Source: Clostridia bacterium (lineage in GTDB: Bacteria; Bacillota; Clostridia; Lachnospirales; Lachnospiraceae). From it: a stretch of DNA of 64,000 nt. Where the stretch lies: positions 163,323-227,322 of the forward strand of contig CAJTEN010000007.1 of assembly GCA_910575245.1 (NCBI GenBank). Reading direction: 5' to 3'. A model generated the notes under the pieces. It searched no databases. It was not told the origin of the DNA and saw nothing but the letters and a program-made list of their open reading frames with translations. This document shows positions 8,782 through 18,706 of the stretch, one piece after another. The position numbers and the translations under genes are program-made. How positions within the stretch are numbered: the stretch's first letter is position 1; each line of letters opens with the position of its first letter.

Positions 8782-9828
8782 ATGGAAAACAAATTGATTT
8801 TGCCGGAAAATTATAAACAAACATATGACAAGATTGTGAAAATGATTGAAACTGCAAAACATAAAGTATTTGAGACGGCTAATTTTCAGACCATATATTT
8901 GTTTTGGCATATAGGACAAGAACTCAAGGATAATATTTTGAATGGACAGAAGGCAGAATATGGAAAATCAATTGTGAAAAATATGAGTAAAGATTTAGAG
9001 TTTCAATATGGGCGTTCTTATGAAAAGAGTTCTGTTTTCCGCATGATACAATTTTATGAGGAATTTCCAGATTTTGAAAAAGTTGCTACACTGTCGCAAC
9101 AATTGACATGGTCTCATTTTAAGGAGTTGTTGCCTGTTAATGACGAACTGAAAAGAGATTTTTACGCTGTTTTATGTAAAAATGAAAAATGGAGTGTAAG
9201 AGTATTAAGAGAACGAAAAAAATCAATGTTATATGAAAGAACTGCGATTTCCAAGCGCCCTGAAGAAACAATCAGGAATGATATTCAACTTTTGGAAGAA
9301 AAAGATATGATGACGGTAGATATGTTTTATAGAGACCCTTGCATATTAGATTTCTTAGGATTGCAGGATACTTATAGTGAAAAAGACTTAGAAAACGCAA
9401 TTTTAGCAGAATTGGAAAAATTTATTTTAGAGATGGGAACGGATTTTGCGTTTATGGCGCGGCAGAAAAAGGTTACTATAGATGGAAAAGATTACAAAAT
9501 AGACTTGTTGTTCTTTCACAGAAAATTGAAAAGACTTGTTGTAGTGGAATTGAAAATTGGAGAATTTGAACCGGAATATAAGGCGCAAGTAGAACTTTAT
9601 CTGCGATGGCTTAATAAATATGAACGGATGGAAAACGAAGAAGCACCAATTGCACTAATATTATGTGCAGAGAAGTCAGATGAAGTAATTGAATTACTTG
9701 AATTGGATAAGGGAGACATTAGGGTAGCTCAATACTTGACAGCTATGCCGTCAAAGGAAGAACTGGAAGAAAAGCTGCGTTTGGCAATTCAAAGAGCAAA
9801 AATACAATTAGAGCAGCGAAAAGAGTAA
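8782..9828 (+). CDS. DUF1016/YhcG-type PD-(D/E)XK nuclease
   Basis: This 348-residue protein has the two-domain layout of the YhcG/PDDEXK family. An N-terminal DUF1016 helical domain (about 10-170) contains FWHIGQELKD, YGRSYEKSSVFRMIQFYEEFP and LTWSHFKELL. A C-terminal nuclease-like domain has the catalytic signature YKIDLLFFHRKLKRLVVVELKIG near 236-258, with Asp and Glu-x-Lys. YhcG-type proteins are often found next to type I restriction systems. Their substrate is unproven, although a nuclease or junction-processing role is usually supposed. Here it sits between the DUF4062 gene and hsdR and is intact. GGGAGA precedes the start. Confidence 0.85.
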   Translation: MENKLILPENYKQTYDKIVKMIETAKHKVFETANFQTIYLFWHIGQELKDNILNGQKAEYGKSIVKNMSKDLEFQYGRSYEKSSVFRMIQFYEEFPDFEKVATLSQQLTWSHFKELLPVNDELKRDFYAVLCKNEKWSVRVLRERKKSMLYERTAISKRPEETIRNDIQLLEEKDMMTVDMFYRDPCILDFLGLQDTYSEKDLENAILAELEKFILEMGTDFAFMARQKKVTIDGKDYKIDLLFFHRKLKRLVVVELKIGEFEPEYKAQVELYLRWLNKYERMENEEAPIALILCAEKSDEVIELLELDKGDIRVAQYLTAMPSKEELEEKLRLAIQRAKIQLEQRKE

Positions 9829-9880
9829 AAGTCGCTACATGTAGCAATTTTTATGAGAGAGCGATTTGCGGAGGAAAATC

Positions 9881-12800
9881 ATGAGCATAACAGTTACCAC
9901 AGAAAAGCAGTTCGAATCGGATGTTGAGGCTTTTCTCATATCAGATGAAGGAGGATATACACGGGGAAATGGAACATACAATCCGAAGTTGGGATTATAT
10001 CCGGATAAATTGGTTTCTTTTATTCAATGTACCCAGCCGAGGGAGTGGGCAACGTTTGAACGGCAGAATGACATAGACCCTGTGCGCAAATTCTGTGTTG
10101 CTTTTAACAATGCCTGTGATATGGACGGAGTGCTGCATGTTTTACGAAACGGATTCAAACATAGAGGAACTACGTTTAAAGTCTGCTATTTTAAACCCGA
10201 ATCTGCATTGAACGATACAGCAGGGATTCAGTATGCGGAAAATGAAGTGGAATGCTATAGACAATGGTATTATTCTGCGGATACGAAAAAGTCGGTGGAT
10301 ATGGTGCTTGTAGCGAATGGTATTCCGGTGTTTGCTTTTGAACTAAAAAACCAGTACACAGGGCAGAATGTAGATCATGCTAAAACGCAATGGATGTATG
10401 ACAGAGATCCACGAGAAATATGTTTTCAATTTAATAAAAGAATATTGGCGTATTTTTGTGTAGACCATACAGAAGTCTGGATGACAACGAGACTGGCAGG
10501 AAAAGACACTTATTTTTTACCCTTCAATCAAGGCTCTAATGGAGCCGGTTCGGACGGTGGTGCGGGCAATCCGCCTAATCCGAACGGGTATCCTACAGCA
10601 TATCTTTGGGAAAATGTATTTCAGAAAGACAGTATGTTGGATATTATCCAAAAGTTTATTAATTTGCAGAAAAAGAGGACATTGATATTTCCGCGCTATC
10701 ATCAGTTAGATGTTGTTCGGAAACTGATTGCAGATGTACGGATAAACGGAGCAGGAAAGAATTACCTGATTCAGCATAGCGCAGGTTCTGGCAAATCTAA
10801 TTCGATTGCGTGGACAGCATATCGCCTTGCATCGCTTTTCAATGAAAACAATATGCCGGTATTTTCCAGTGTGATCGTCGTGACGGACCGCACTGTTTTA
10901 GACGCGCAGCTTCAGGAGACAATTTCGGGATTTGACCATAAGTTAGGTGCCATAGAAACCATAGGAGAGGATAAAAATTCTCAGGACTTGAAAAATGCAA
11001 TTAATGACGGTGTGCGCATTATTGTTACCACTCTACAGAAATTTCCGGTAATTTATACGGAAGTGGATAAAGCAAATGGCAGATGCTTTGCGATTATTGT
11101 AGATGAGGCACATTCTTCTCAGACAGGCAGTTCGGCGCTTAAATTAAAGATTGCGCTGGCAGATACGAAAGAAGCCTTGCGGGAGTATGCGGAGCGTGAA
11201 GGTTTAGCGGAGGAAGAAGTTGATCCGGAGGACAGGCTTGTAAAAGAAATGATTGCCCAAGGCAAGCATAAGAATTTGTCCTTTTTTGCGTTTACTGCTA
11301 CACCAAAGGCGACCACGCTGGAAATGTTTGGGCAGGAACAGGAGGATGGCTCTTTTCATCCGTTCCATGTATATAGTATGCGGCAGGCGATTGAGGAGAA
11401 GTTTATTCTTGACGTTCTTCAAAATTACATGACCTACAATACCTGTTTTAGAATTGCAAAGACTATGGTAGATAATCCCGATGTTCCGTCCAGTAGGGCG
11501 GCAAAGGTCATCCGTAAATATCAAGAGCTGCATCCTTATAATATCAGTCAGAAATCGCAGATTATTGTGGAGACATTCAGAGATACCACAAGGCATAAGA
11601 TTGATGGCAAAGGAAAGATGATGGTAATCACATCGTCAAGGCTGGCTGCTGTCCGCTATTACCACGAAATCAAACGATACATAGAGGAAAAGAGATATGA
11701 TGATGTGGATATTCTGGTTGCTTTTTCCGGTGCGATTGATGATAAGGGCGAGGAATATACGGAATCAAAGCTGAATGTACGCAAAGACGGTTCTCATATC
11801 TCGGAGAATCAGACGAAAGCGGAGTTCCATGACAATTTTAATGTGCTGATTGTAGCGGAAAAATATCAGACAGGATTTGATGAGCCGCTTTTACATACGA
11901 TGATCGTGGACAAGAAGTTAAAGAATGTGAAAGCAGTACAGACCTTATCCCGTTTGAACCGCACTTGTGAGGGCAAGACAGATACTTTTGTATTAGATTT
12001 TGTAAACAAGGCGGAGGATATCAAGGACGCATTTCAGCCGTTTTATCAGGAAACATTCCTGCAGGAAGAAGTAAACGCAGACTTACTATATCAGACACAG
12101 AGGGAACTGCGGGCGTATGGTATTTACTCGGATGAGGATATTAAAGCATTTACGGATGAGTATTACAAAAAAGGCAGGCAGGACGATAGGGCAATGGGGC
12201 GGATGAGCAGCATTTTACTTCCTGTTTCTAACCGTTATAACAAAAAGACGCAGAATGAGAGATACCAGTTCCGCAGACAGGTTCGTAATCTGATTAAATG
12301 GTATAGCTACATATCGCAGATATTGAGAATGTTTGATAAAGAGTTACAGAAAGAGTATGTTTTTTGCTCTTATCTGATTGGTTTATTACCCAAAGACCCT
12401 GTGGAGTTGGTTGATCTGGAGGGTAAACTGAAGCTGGAATATTATAAGCTACAAAAAACATTTCAGGGTGAAATTGCTTTGGATGAAGCAAAGACGGTAT
12501 ATGTTCCGGCGAAGCATAAAGGTGTTAAGGGGATGGATGAAAAAACACCTTTGGATGAGGTGATTGCGAAAATTAATGAAAAATTTAAGGGCAATTTTAC
12601 GGAGGGAGATAAAGTTATTCTGTCATCATTAAAGGATAAACTGCTTTCTGATAAGAAGCTGAAAAAGATGGCGCAGTCTTCTGACCCGCAGATTTTTGTG
12701 GAAAGCATTTTCCCGAAAGCGTTTGGTACGGCAGCGCAGGACGGATATATGGAAGCGCAAGAATCGTATCAGAGTTTGTTTGAGGATACGGCTAAGTATA

Positions 12801-12967
12801 ATGCAATAATGAGTGCGTTGGCTGAGGTTGTGTATCGGGAGATGAGAAAGAAGGATATAAAGACTTTGGATGAGACAGGTGCTTATACATATGAGATGCC
12901 GCAGAATTTATCTATGGTAGCGGAGCCTCCAATACAGTATGGGAAAAACGATAATGAAACATTATAA
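9881..12967 (+). CDS. hsdR: Type I restriction endonuclease subunit HsdR
   Basis: HsdR is the motor and nuclease that translocates and cuts unmodified DNA when bound to HsdM and HsdS. The protein has 1028 residues. The N-terminal HSDR_N nuclease domain shows [21 protein letters not shown] near 144-164. The first helicase lobe has Walker A HSAGSGKS at 299-306 and DEAH at 408-411. The second lobe has the FTATP and QTGFDEP motifs, and [10 protein letters not shown] serves as motif VI. A helical C-terminal region would bind the methylase. I chose ATG 9881, preceded by GGAGG, over the TTG at 9866. All catalytic motifs are intact, so the system should be active. Confidence 0.93.
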   Translation: MSITVTTEKQFESDVEAFLISDEGGYTRGNGTYNPKLGLYPDKLVSFIQCTQPREWATFERQNDIDPVRKFCVAFNNACDMDGVLHVLRNGFKHRGTTFKVCYFKPESALNDTAGIQYAENEVECYRQWYYSADTKKSVDMVLVANGIPVFAFELKNQYTGQNVDHAKTQWMYDRDPREICFQFNKRILAYFCVDHTEVWMTTRLAGKDTYFLPFNQGSNGAGSDGGAGNPPNPNGYPTAYLWENVFQKDSMLDIIQKFINLQKKRTLIFPRYHQLDVVRKLIADVRINGAGKNYLIQHSAGSGKSNSIAWTAYRLASLFNENNMPVFSSVIVVTDRTVLDAQLQETISGFDHKLGAIETIGEDKNSQDLKNAINDGVRIIVTTLQKFPVIYTEVDKANGRCFAIIVDEAHSSQTGSSALKLKIALADTKEALREYAEREGLAEEEVDPEDRLVKEMIAQGKHKNLSFFAFTATPKATTLEMFGQEQEDGSFHPFHVYSMRQAIEEKFILDVLQNYMTYNTCFRIAKTMVDNPDVPSSRAAKVIRKYQELHPYNISQKSQIIVETFRDTTRHKIDGKGKMMVITSSRLAAVRYYHEIKRYIEEKRYDDVDILVAFSGAIDDKGEEYTESKLNVRKDGSHISENQTKAEFHDNFNVLIVAEKYQTGFDEPLLHTMIVDKKLKNVKAVQTLSRLNRTCEGKTDTFVLDFVNKAEDIKDAFQPFYQETFLQEEVNADLLYQTQRELRAYGIYSDEDIKAFTDEYYKKGRQDDRAMGRMSSILLPVSNRYNKKTQNERYQFRRQVRNLIKWYSYISQILRMFDKELQKEYVFCSYLIGLLPKDPVELVDLEGKLKLEYYKLQKTFQGEIALDEAKTVYVPAKHKGVKGMDEKTPLDEVIAKINEKFKGNFTEGDKVILSSLKDKLLSDKKLKKMAQSSDPQIFVESIFPKAFGTAAQDGYMEAQESYQSLFEDTAKYNAIMSALAEVVYREMRKKDIKTLDETGAYTYEMPQNLSMVAEPPIQYGKNDNETL

Positions 12968-12985
12968 CCTAAATTCCGAATTTTA

Positions 12986-13113
12986 GTCACTAAATAACAC
13001 AGAACTTTTGTGAAAATTAGTAAATTCAATCTAGGGTCTATAATTATGGTCACTCAAAATAATTTACGTTACAAACTCACTGCTATAGGCATTCTTTGGT
13101 ATATTTAGTGACC
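12986..13113 (+). promoter_or_regulatory. Repeat-rich promoter region of the YobI-type NTPase gene
   Basis: The gap between hsdR and the NTPase gene holds three copies of a GTCACT(A/C)AAA motif: 12986-12994 on the plus strand, GGTCACTCAAA at 13048-13058, and the inverted TTTAGTGACC at 13104-13113. The last two form an inverted repeat about 45 bases apart. A TATAAT box lies at 13039-13044. This looks like a separate, regulated promoter for the NTPase gene. The binding protein is unknown. Confidence 0.4.
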
Positions 13114-13194
13114 ATTGTTTAGATTTTCGGTTATAAGGGGCAATTAATAAAACATAAGTCATGCGATATGTATGGTTATAATACGAGGGATAGA

Positions 13195-16100
13195 ATGGGC
13201 GATAATATAAGTAAATTTGATTTATTAAAGCAAAATATTAAACAGTTCTTTGTTGAAGTAAAATCTCGAAAAGAATCGAAGAAAGATTATAGGTTAGATA
13301 AGTTGACTAGAAATATCCCCGTGGATAATAGTTCTGGATATGAAGATTTTGCACCAGCGTCAAAAATAGAAAATGGGGAAGAATATATAAAGGTTTTGCA
13401 TTGGGCACTAAAAAATGAGGATGTGAAAAATATAGCTTTAGCGGGGCCATATGGCTCAGGGAAAAGCAGTGTTATCCAATCTTATTTAAAAGAGCATCCA
13501 AGTACTAATGCGTTGAATATCTCATTGGCAACTTTTGACTGGGAGAAAAAAGATTATGATGAATTTAAGAATGAGATTGAATTAGGTATATTAAAACAAT
13601 TGTTTTATAAAGTTGATTCGCATCAAATACCACAGAGTAGATATCGAAAGATTCATAAACAATATTACAGGCGTTTTTTGTGCGGGATAACAGTAATTGC
13701 TTTTTTATCTTTATTAGTATTTGGATTTTTCTTTCCAGAAACTTTTCATAACTGTATTGACAGAATTGCTCAATGTGGAAATTATTATCATTTATCCGAA
13801 GAAGAATCGTATATTATTGCAAGTATATTTGGCTTTTGTGGTATATTTGCAATTTCATATGTATGTAAATGGATAGTAACACATTTAAGAGTAAAAGAGG
13901 TAAATATAGCTGATAAGGCAACTCTTTCTGATGAACATGAGGAAGATTCTATATTCAACAGAAACATGGATGAAATTATGTATTTTTTTGAGGAAACGAC
14001 TTATGATACGGTTTTTATAGAAGATTTAGATCGTTTTGATAGTTCTGAAATATTTGTCAAGTTGCGTGAATTGAATACCATTCTTAATAACTATGATTTG
14101 ATTAAAAGGCGTATTGTTTTTGTATATGCAATTAAAGATGATATGTTTAAGGATGATGAGAGAACGAAATTCTTTGATTTTATTATACCGGTCATTCCGA
14201 TAATAAATTCAACGAACTCAGGTGAAATTTTAATAGACAAGTTGAAAATAATTATGCAGGAAGACGGAACATATAGAAGCTCTTTGTACGATATTTCTTC
14301 AAGTTACATTACGCTTGTTTCTCCGTTTATTGAAGATATGCGAGTGTTGACGAGCATTTGCAATGAATTTTTTGTATATAAGAAAACTTTACAGAATTTA
14401 CACCTTAAAGATGAAGAAATGTTTTCTATTATGATCTTCAAGAACCTTTTTCCATCGGATTTTGCAGAATTGGAAGCAGAAAGAGGAATTGTAAAAAAGG
14501 CGTTTAAAGATAAAAAATATTTTGTGGATAAAAAGATAGAACAGTTGAAAAATCATAATGAAGAACTCTTATCTATTTTGGAGGGGATAGCTCAGGATAT
14601 CCTTTTGGATTCAAATGAGATAAAAGCTGCATTTATGAACTTTCTTACAGAGTATCAGGGGGCATTTAACTATTGTGATTTGGGTGGTAAACGCTATACT
14701 TATACTCAAATTATGCAACCAGATTTTGATATGAATGTGTTTAATAGTAATTCACGAGCACTTATATCTTATTATTATAATACAAATGGCTATGATCAAA
14801 GGAGGTCAATTGAAAGTTTAAATATTGAAATTGCACAAAGTAAGAAAAATTATATTCAAAGATTCAATGATCTAAAGAATAGTGAGGAAGATCGAAAAGA
14901 AGTAATACGAAAAGAAATCGAGGATAATGAGATTTCTACTATAAATTTGCGAGTATTGTCATTGAAATCAGTATTGGAGAAATATGGAACAGAAGAAGTG
15001 TTTTCTGACGAGGTAAAAAAGAATAAGGTGTTAGTGTTCTTGTTAAAGAAAGGGTTTATTAATGAAAACTATGCAGATTATATTAATTACTTCCATCCGA
15101 AAAGCATTACAAGTGATGAAATGAATTATATTCGTGGTATTCGTATGGAAGAGGCTGTCGGAGATTTTTCATATAGAATAAAGAATGTTGAGCAAGTATG
15201 TGATAGAATTGAGGATTATGAATTTAGACAATTTGAAGCATGGAATTATGATGTGACCGATTATTTAATCACAAAGATGAGTCGTGATGCAAGGTGTATA
15301 AGATTGTTTGAGGGACTAGCACAGGGGTCTAACAGAGCAATTGAATTTATTAGGTCTTATATTGAACGAAAACAGCATATTTCTACTTTTATAAGTATTC
15401 TTTGCAAATCCTACCCGGCTTTTTGGCACGATATATGCCACAATGAATCATTTTCCGAGGATAGCAAATTTCAATATTTGTCATTATTTTTTTCTTATGC
15501 AACTATAGAAGATGTAATATGCATGAATAAAGTCGAAAATAATGACAGTGTAAAAAATTTTATTCTGGAAAGAAAATATGCATTGGCTAAGTTAAAGGCT
15601 GTTTGCTCTGAAAAAATGATTTGTATTATTGATCAGCTTGATTTGCAGTTTGCATGTGTGGATATAAATGGTGCAGATCATGCTGTTTTGGATTACATTT
15701 TTAAAGAAAGCAAATATGTTATTAATATAGATATGGTTACAAGTCTTTTCGAGTATAAGTATCCAGAAAAGGTGGCGGACTTGAAAAGTGCTAATTATTC
15801 AACTATTTGTTCAGTATATGATGAACCGTTAATGAGACGTATATATGACAATTTTGAGAAATATTTAACTGAATTTGTTCTTGGACAAGAAACAAATATT
15901 TGCGAGGATATTGACGCAGTAGAAGATATTCTTGAACGTTTATATAAAATCAATTTACAAATATGTGAGGCAGTTCTTGATAAGGAAAGTGTGACTTGGG
16001 ATAAATTGAGCGATTGTTGTAATTGTGGTGACGATGAAGATGATAAAAAAGCAAGACAAGCCATATGGAATTATGTATTAAAGAATAAGATGACTGTTGT

Positions 16101-16935
16101 TTCATGGAACAACTTTATGTGTTATTATAATTGTTATCAATTAACAGGTGCCTTGATAGATTGGGTTAATGATGAAATCGATATTTTAATTGGGGATGTT
16201 CGTGCGGAATTGATCACAGATGAAGTTATAAAATCTATTATTGTTAATGAGGTGACGCTCGGAACATTTGAAAAAATAATTAAAAAGTTCAGAATTGAGG
16301 AATTTAATGATAGTTTACATGAGTTTACTCCTGAAAAGATAAATGTAATGGTAAAAGAGAGGTATATCCCGTTTAGTATTAAGTTACTTGATGAAATGAA
16401 AGAAATAACTCCTGAGTTTGTGGGAGAATATATTGTTTATAATAAAGAATGCTTTTTTGAAAATATTGATAGTATTTCATTGGATTTACATACTATAGCA
16501 CAATTATTATGTACTAATGAACTTGATAACAAGGAAAAACTGAAATTGTTCGGTTTATTTAATGCGGAAGATGTTGATAGGGAAGTGGCATTAGTTATAA
16601 GAAACATGGAATTTACAGTGCCTAAATCGTATGTTGAATCTGCTTGGGAAATTTTAGCAGAGAGAGATAGATATCAACTACTTCTAAACCAGTTAGAAGT
16701 CTATTCTTTAGATGAGATTTCTGATAAGCTTTCATCATTGGCATGGGTATATCAGAAATTATCGGGTAGGGATAGAAGACATAAGGAATATTTAGATATT
16801 GATAGCTTGGGATATAATAAACATCTCTTACAGAAACTAAAGGAAGTGGATTATTTGACAAGCGTAGAGACTGAGACTTTTATACATGAAAAAGAGGAAA
16901 GACAAAGATTTGTTGTTTGGGTTAAGAAAAAATAG
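13195..16935 (+). CDS. YobI-type P-loop NTPase, membrane anchored
   Basis: This very large protein (1246 residues) begins with a KAP/YobI-like NTPase domain. Walker A is GPYGSGKSS at 84-92, and Walker B is VFIEDLDRFD near 273-282, followed by RIVFVYAIKDDMF. Two membrane helices, about 163-183 and 206-228, interrupt the domain, as is typical of KAP-type ATPases. The remaining 850 residues are helical and of unknown fold, with a Cys cluster (CCNCGDDEDD) near residue 942-951. Its base composition is as AT-rich as the restriction genes. It sits at the end of the element with its own promoter. Some KAP and YobI-like NTPases are linked to phage defence, so a defence role is plausible but unproven. 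GAGGGA upstream favours ATG 13195 over 13168. Confidence 0.75.
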   Translation: MGDNISKFDLLKQNIKQFFVEVKSRKESKKDYRLDKLTRNIPVDNSSGYEDFAPASKIENGEEYIKVLHWALKNEDVKNIALAGPYGSGKSSVIQSYLKEHPSTNALNISLATFDWEKKDYDEFKNEIELGILKQLFYKVDSHQIPQSRYRKIHKQYYRRFLCGITVIAFLSLLVFGFFFPETFHNCIDRIAQCGNYYHLSEEESYIIASIFGFCGIFAISYVCKWIVTHLRVKEVNIADKATLSDEHEEDSIFNRNMDEIMYFFEETTYDTVFIEDLDRFDSSEIFVKLRELNTILNNYDLIKRRIVFVYAIKDDMFKDDERTKFFDFIIPVIPIINSTNSGEILIDKLKIIMQEDGTYRSSLYDISSSYITLVSPFIEDMRVLTSICNEFFVYKKTLQNLHLKDEEMFSIMIFKNLFPSDFAELEAERGIVKKAFKDKKYFVDKKIEQLKNHNEELLSILEGIAQDILLDSNEIKAAFMNFLTEYQGAFNYCDLGGKRYTYTQIMQPDFDMNVFNSNSRALISYYYNTNGYDQRRSIESLNIEIAQSKKNYIQRFNDLKNSEEDRKEVIRKEIEDNEISTINLRVLSLKSVLEKYGTEEVFSDEVKKNKVLVFLLKKGFINENYADYINYFHPKSITSDEMNYIRGIRMEEAVGDFSYRIKNVEQVCDRIEDYEFRQFEAWNYDVTDYLITKMSRDARCIRLFEGLAQGSNRAIEFIRSYIERKQHISTFISILCKSYPAFWHDICHNESFSEDSKFQYLSLFFSYATIEDVICMNKVENNDSVKNFILERKYALAKLKAVCSEKMICIIDQLDLQFACVDINGADHAVLDYIFKESKYVINIDMVTSLFEYKYPEKVADLKSANYSTICSVYDEPLMRRIYDNFEKYLTEFVLGQETNICEDIDAVEDILERLYKINLQICEAVLDKESVTWDKLSDCCNCGDDEDDKKARQAIWNYVLKNKMTVVSWNNFMCYYNCYQLTGALIDWVNDEIDILIGDVRAELITDEVIKSIIVNEVTLGTFEKIIKKFRIEEFNDSLHEFTPEKINVMVKERYIPFSIKLLDEMKEITPEFVGEYIVYNKECFFENIDSISLDLHTIAQLLCTNELDNKEKLKLFGLFNAEDVDREVALVIRNMEFTVPKSYVESAWEILAERDRYQLLLNQLEVYSLDEISDKLSSLAWVYQKLSGRDRRHKEYLDIDSLGYNKHLLQKLKEVDYLTSVETETFIHEKEERQRFVVWVKKK

Positions 16936-17059
16936 TAGTGAGTTGTACAGTTAGAATGATTGTGTGAAAAATAATTTCGAAAATGAAAGAACAGGGACTG
17001 CTAGAAGCGGTAAGTGGTCATAGTAAAGGGAAATACCGATTTAAGATATAAAATATCCG

Positions 17060-17081
17060 TGGCTACAAATTGGCTACAAAA
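17060..17081 (+). repeat. Tandem arm-type repeat at the end of the mobilizable element
   Basis: TGGCTACAAAT is followed directly by TGGCTACAAAA, two 11-bp repeats. Paired repeats of this kind just inside the end of an integrated element are typical arm-type binding sites of tyrosine integrases. It lies about 100 bp from the EF-Tu fragment at 17181. No integrase gene is in the window, so the enzyme is expected beyond the left edge. The rest of 16936-17180 shows no gene. Confidence 0.5.
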
Positions 17082-17180
17082 ATCCTGAAAATACAGAGAA
17101 AATTAATATTTTCAGGAAATATGATGACAAAAAAACCCGAAAACAAGCCATTTGTCATCCAAGGTTCTCCCAACCTAATC

Positions 17181-17234
17181 CGTGAGGGTGGCAGAACTGT
17201 TGGGTCTGGAAGGGTTGCTACTATCATTGAGTAA
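17181..17234 (+). pseudogene. tuf: 3'-terminal fragment of an elongation factor Tu gene
   Basis: Eighteen codons read REGGRTVGSGRVATIIE and stop. These are the last residues of EF-Tu in Clostridia. Upstream of the CGT codon the frame no longer matches EF-Tu. Downstream comes a hairpin terminator such as usually follows tuf. A bare 3' end of a gene beside arm-type repeats is what remains when an element integrates into the 3' end of that gene, so this probably marks the right attachment site, with the full tuf gene beyond the left side of the element. Capture of a tuf fragment by other recombination is the alternative. Confidence 0.65.
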
Positions 17235-17253
17235 TTAAGAAATGCAGTAAAAT

Positions 17254-17285
17254 TGGGCGTCCCCGTTATGGGTTCGCCCTTATAT
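17254..17285 (+). terminator. Terminator-like hairpin after the tuf fragment
   Basis: GGGCG TCCCC and GGGTTCGCCC pair into an imperfect stem followed by TTATATT. It fits the original terminator of the tuf gene. Confidence 0.55.
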
Positions 17286-17295
17286 TATGCCTTGC

Positions 17296-17313
17296 GGTAC
17301 TAATTTGGTACTA
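17296..17313 (+). repeat. Second arm-type tandem repeat (end of another element)
   Basis: GGTACTA, four bases, then GGTACTA again, an 11-bp period like the pair at 17060 but with a different sequence. It begins only 62 bases after the tuf fragment. This suggests the end of a second integrated element in tandem with the first. Its body would be the decayed genes from 17.9 to 22.9 kb. Confidence 0.4.
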
Positions 17314-17385
17314 TTATTTAATTCAGCAATTATATCCGGGAACAAGAGGAAAATGATAAGTTAGAGGAAGGCAATAAGTAAAAGA

Positions 17386-17937
17386 GCCTCCACCGGAGGC
17401 AACCAGTACTAATGGTGTTTGCGAACCCGTCTCTGGCGGAACCAGTAGCAGACCCCGGAGGGGTTATAAATAAACCCCCATTTGAAATGGGGGTTGCTAA
17501 CTTGCAGTATGCCGTGTGGCTTGCCCTAGCCCCGAAATTGCCATACTTAAAATATCAAAAGCCATAGCGAGCGCAGGATTTTTTAAAGTCAGGATTAATT
17601 TCTTCTCGCCCATAAGGAAATATCAGATGCTAGGGTGCTGGTAATTATGGGGCAGGGTGCCTTGAACTAGGGCGTCTCCAAAATAGAGATACCTGGTAAA
17701 AGCCAAATGGCTCTAAACACGGACAAATGGCTTTGGTTGGCAGTACCGCCAAAATATAGGCTCTATCCGCCCCATACAGTCCAGAAAAAAGAAATAGTGG
17801 CAAGCGGGAAGGCGGGCGGCGGTATATGCTGTCCGTTTCCTGTGTAGAGGATTTTCTGCTTAAACTTGGTACAGATGGCTTCTGCGGGTGAGGTATAATG
17901 TAAGGGAAGAAAGAAAAGAAGGTTATGGAGGCGTGAA
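17386..17937 (+). other. Structured non-coding stretch, function unknown
   Basis: No convincing gene lies between 17314 and 17937. The stretch has a perfect hairpin, GCCTCC ACC GGAGGC (17386-17400), and a perfect inverted repeat, AACCCCCATTT / AAATGGGGGTT (17473-17495), that could end transcription in either direction. GGCGGAACC and CCCCGGAGGGG segments lie between them. A TATAAT box at 17895-17900 may drive the next gene. The clustered hairpins could be a folded RNA or the end region of the second element. I cannot tell which. Confidence 0.35.
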
Positions 17938-18249
17938 ATGGAAGAACCAAAATGGAGGATAGAAGCGCATATATGGTTTGGGAATTTTGATGAATATACA
18001 GTGCGAGAGAGAGAACTACTTGAACTTCTGGGAAAAATTCAGGGAAATGGCAGTGTAACAGTATTCTTTAGGAGTACGCCTGAATACATAGAACTTCCGG
18101 GAGCTTCTTACGACTACAAAGATGAAAAGAAGGTCGGTGAACTGATGAATTTCTGTGGTATGGATAATGTAGATTTTGTAGCGCGTGTCAGCAGGGACGT
18201 TGAGCGGAGACTGGGGTGTATTCGTGGCAAGACCAAGGAAAGAAATTGA
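17938..18249 (+). CDS. Hypothetical protein of the second element
   Basis: A 103-residue open frame with GGAGG eight bases before the ATG. I do not recognise it. The sequence alternates hydrophobic strands (WRIEAHIWFGNF, GSVTVFFRST) with charged helices, which suggests a small alpha/beta domain. It overlaps the start region of the next gene by about 26 bases, so the two form a small operon. Its place near the end of a decayed element suggests an accessory gene of that element. Confidence 0.5.
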   Translation: MEEPKWRIEAHIWFGNFDEYTVRERELLELLGKIQGNGSVTVFFRSTPEYIELPGASYDYKDEKKVGELMNFCGMDNVDFVARVSRDVERRLGCIRGKTKERN

Positions 18250-18598
18250 TCAGGCAGAGTTTGAAAAACTGTGCGCTTTGCAGTGCACGAAAGCTGAGAT
18301 AGCCGGATTTTTCAATCTAAGCGAAGATACGGTAGAACGATGGTGTAAGAGAACCTATAAAGAGAGTTTTGCGGTGGTTTTTGCTAATAAGAGATGCGAC
18401 GGCAAAATCTCCTTACGCCGGTCACAATTCCGGCTGGCAGAAAAGGATTCCAGAATGGCTAGATGGCTTGGGAAGCAGTACCTTGAACAGAAAGAGCCAA
18501 TAGATGAAAAGAGACTCGAAATTGAACTCCTCAAGTTGGAAAGCCAGATAAAGGATAACCAGCCGGAGGAAGATTTGGATCTTAATCTCCCGAAATAA
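18224..18598 (+). CDS. HTH protein resembling phage terminase small subunits
   Basis: From the GTG at 18224 the protein (124 residues) begins MARPRKEIDQAEFEKLCALQ and continues TKAEIAGFFNLSEDTVERWCKR, a helix-turn-helix like that of terminase small subunits and related phage or integrative-element proteins. A charged C-terminal tail (ELLKLESQIKDNQPEEDLDLNLPK) follows. A longer frame from ATG 18185 exists, but the family start is MARPRK. The homologous broken frame at 20378 suggests HTH genes of this kind recur on the element. No large terminase or capsid genes are present, so it is not part of a working prophage here. Confidence 0.55.
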   Translation: MARPRKEIDQAEFEKLCALQCTKAEIAGFFNLSEDTVERWCKRTYKESFAVVFANKRCDGKISLRRSQFRLAEKDSRMARWLGKQYLEQKEPIDEKRLEIELLKLESQIKDNQPEEDLDLNLPK

Positions 18599-18706
18599 TT
18601 ATACACGGGTTGAAACTAAAAGTGGCTTGAACCATTGAAAATACTGGATTTTTAACATTTTTTTCTTTACTAAACAGTGTATAAATGCTATAATTTAATA
18701 GCAAAT

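Noticed and set aside
17938..18598. A prophage, because of a terminase-small-like HTH protein
   Set aside because: No large terminase, portal, capsid, tail or lysis genes are present. The neighbours are conjugative-element remnants.
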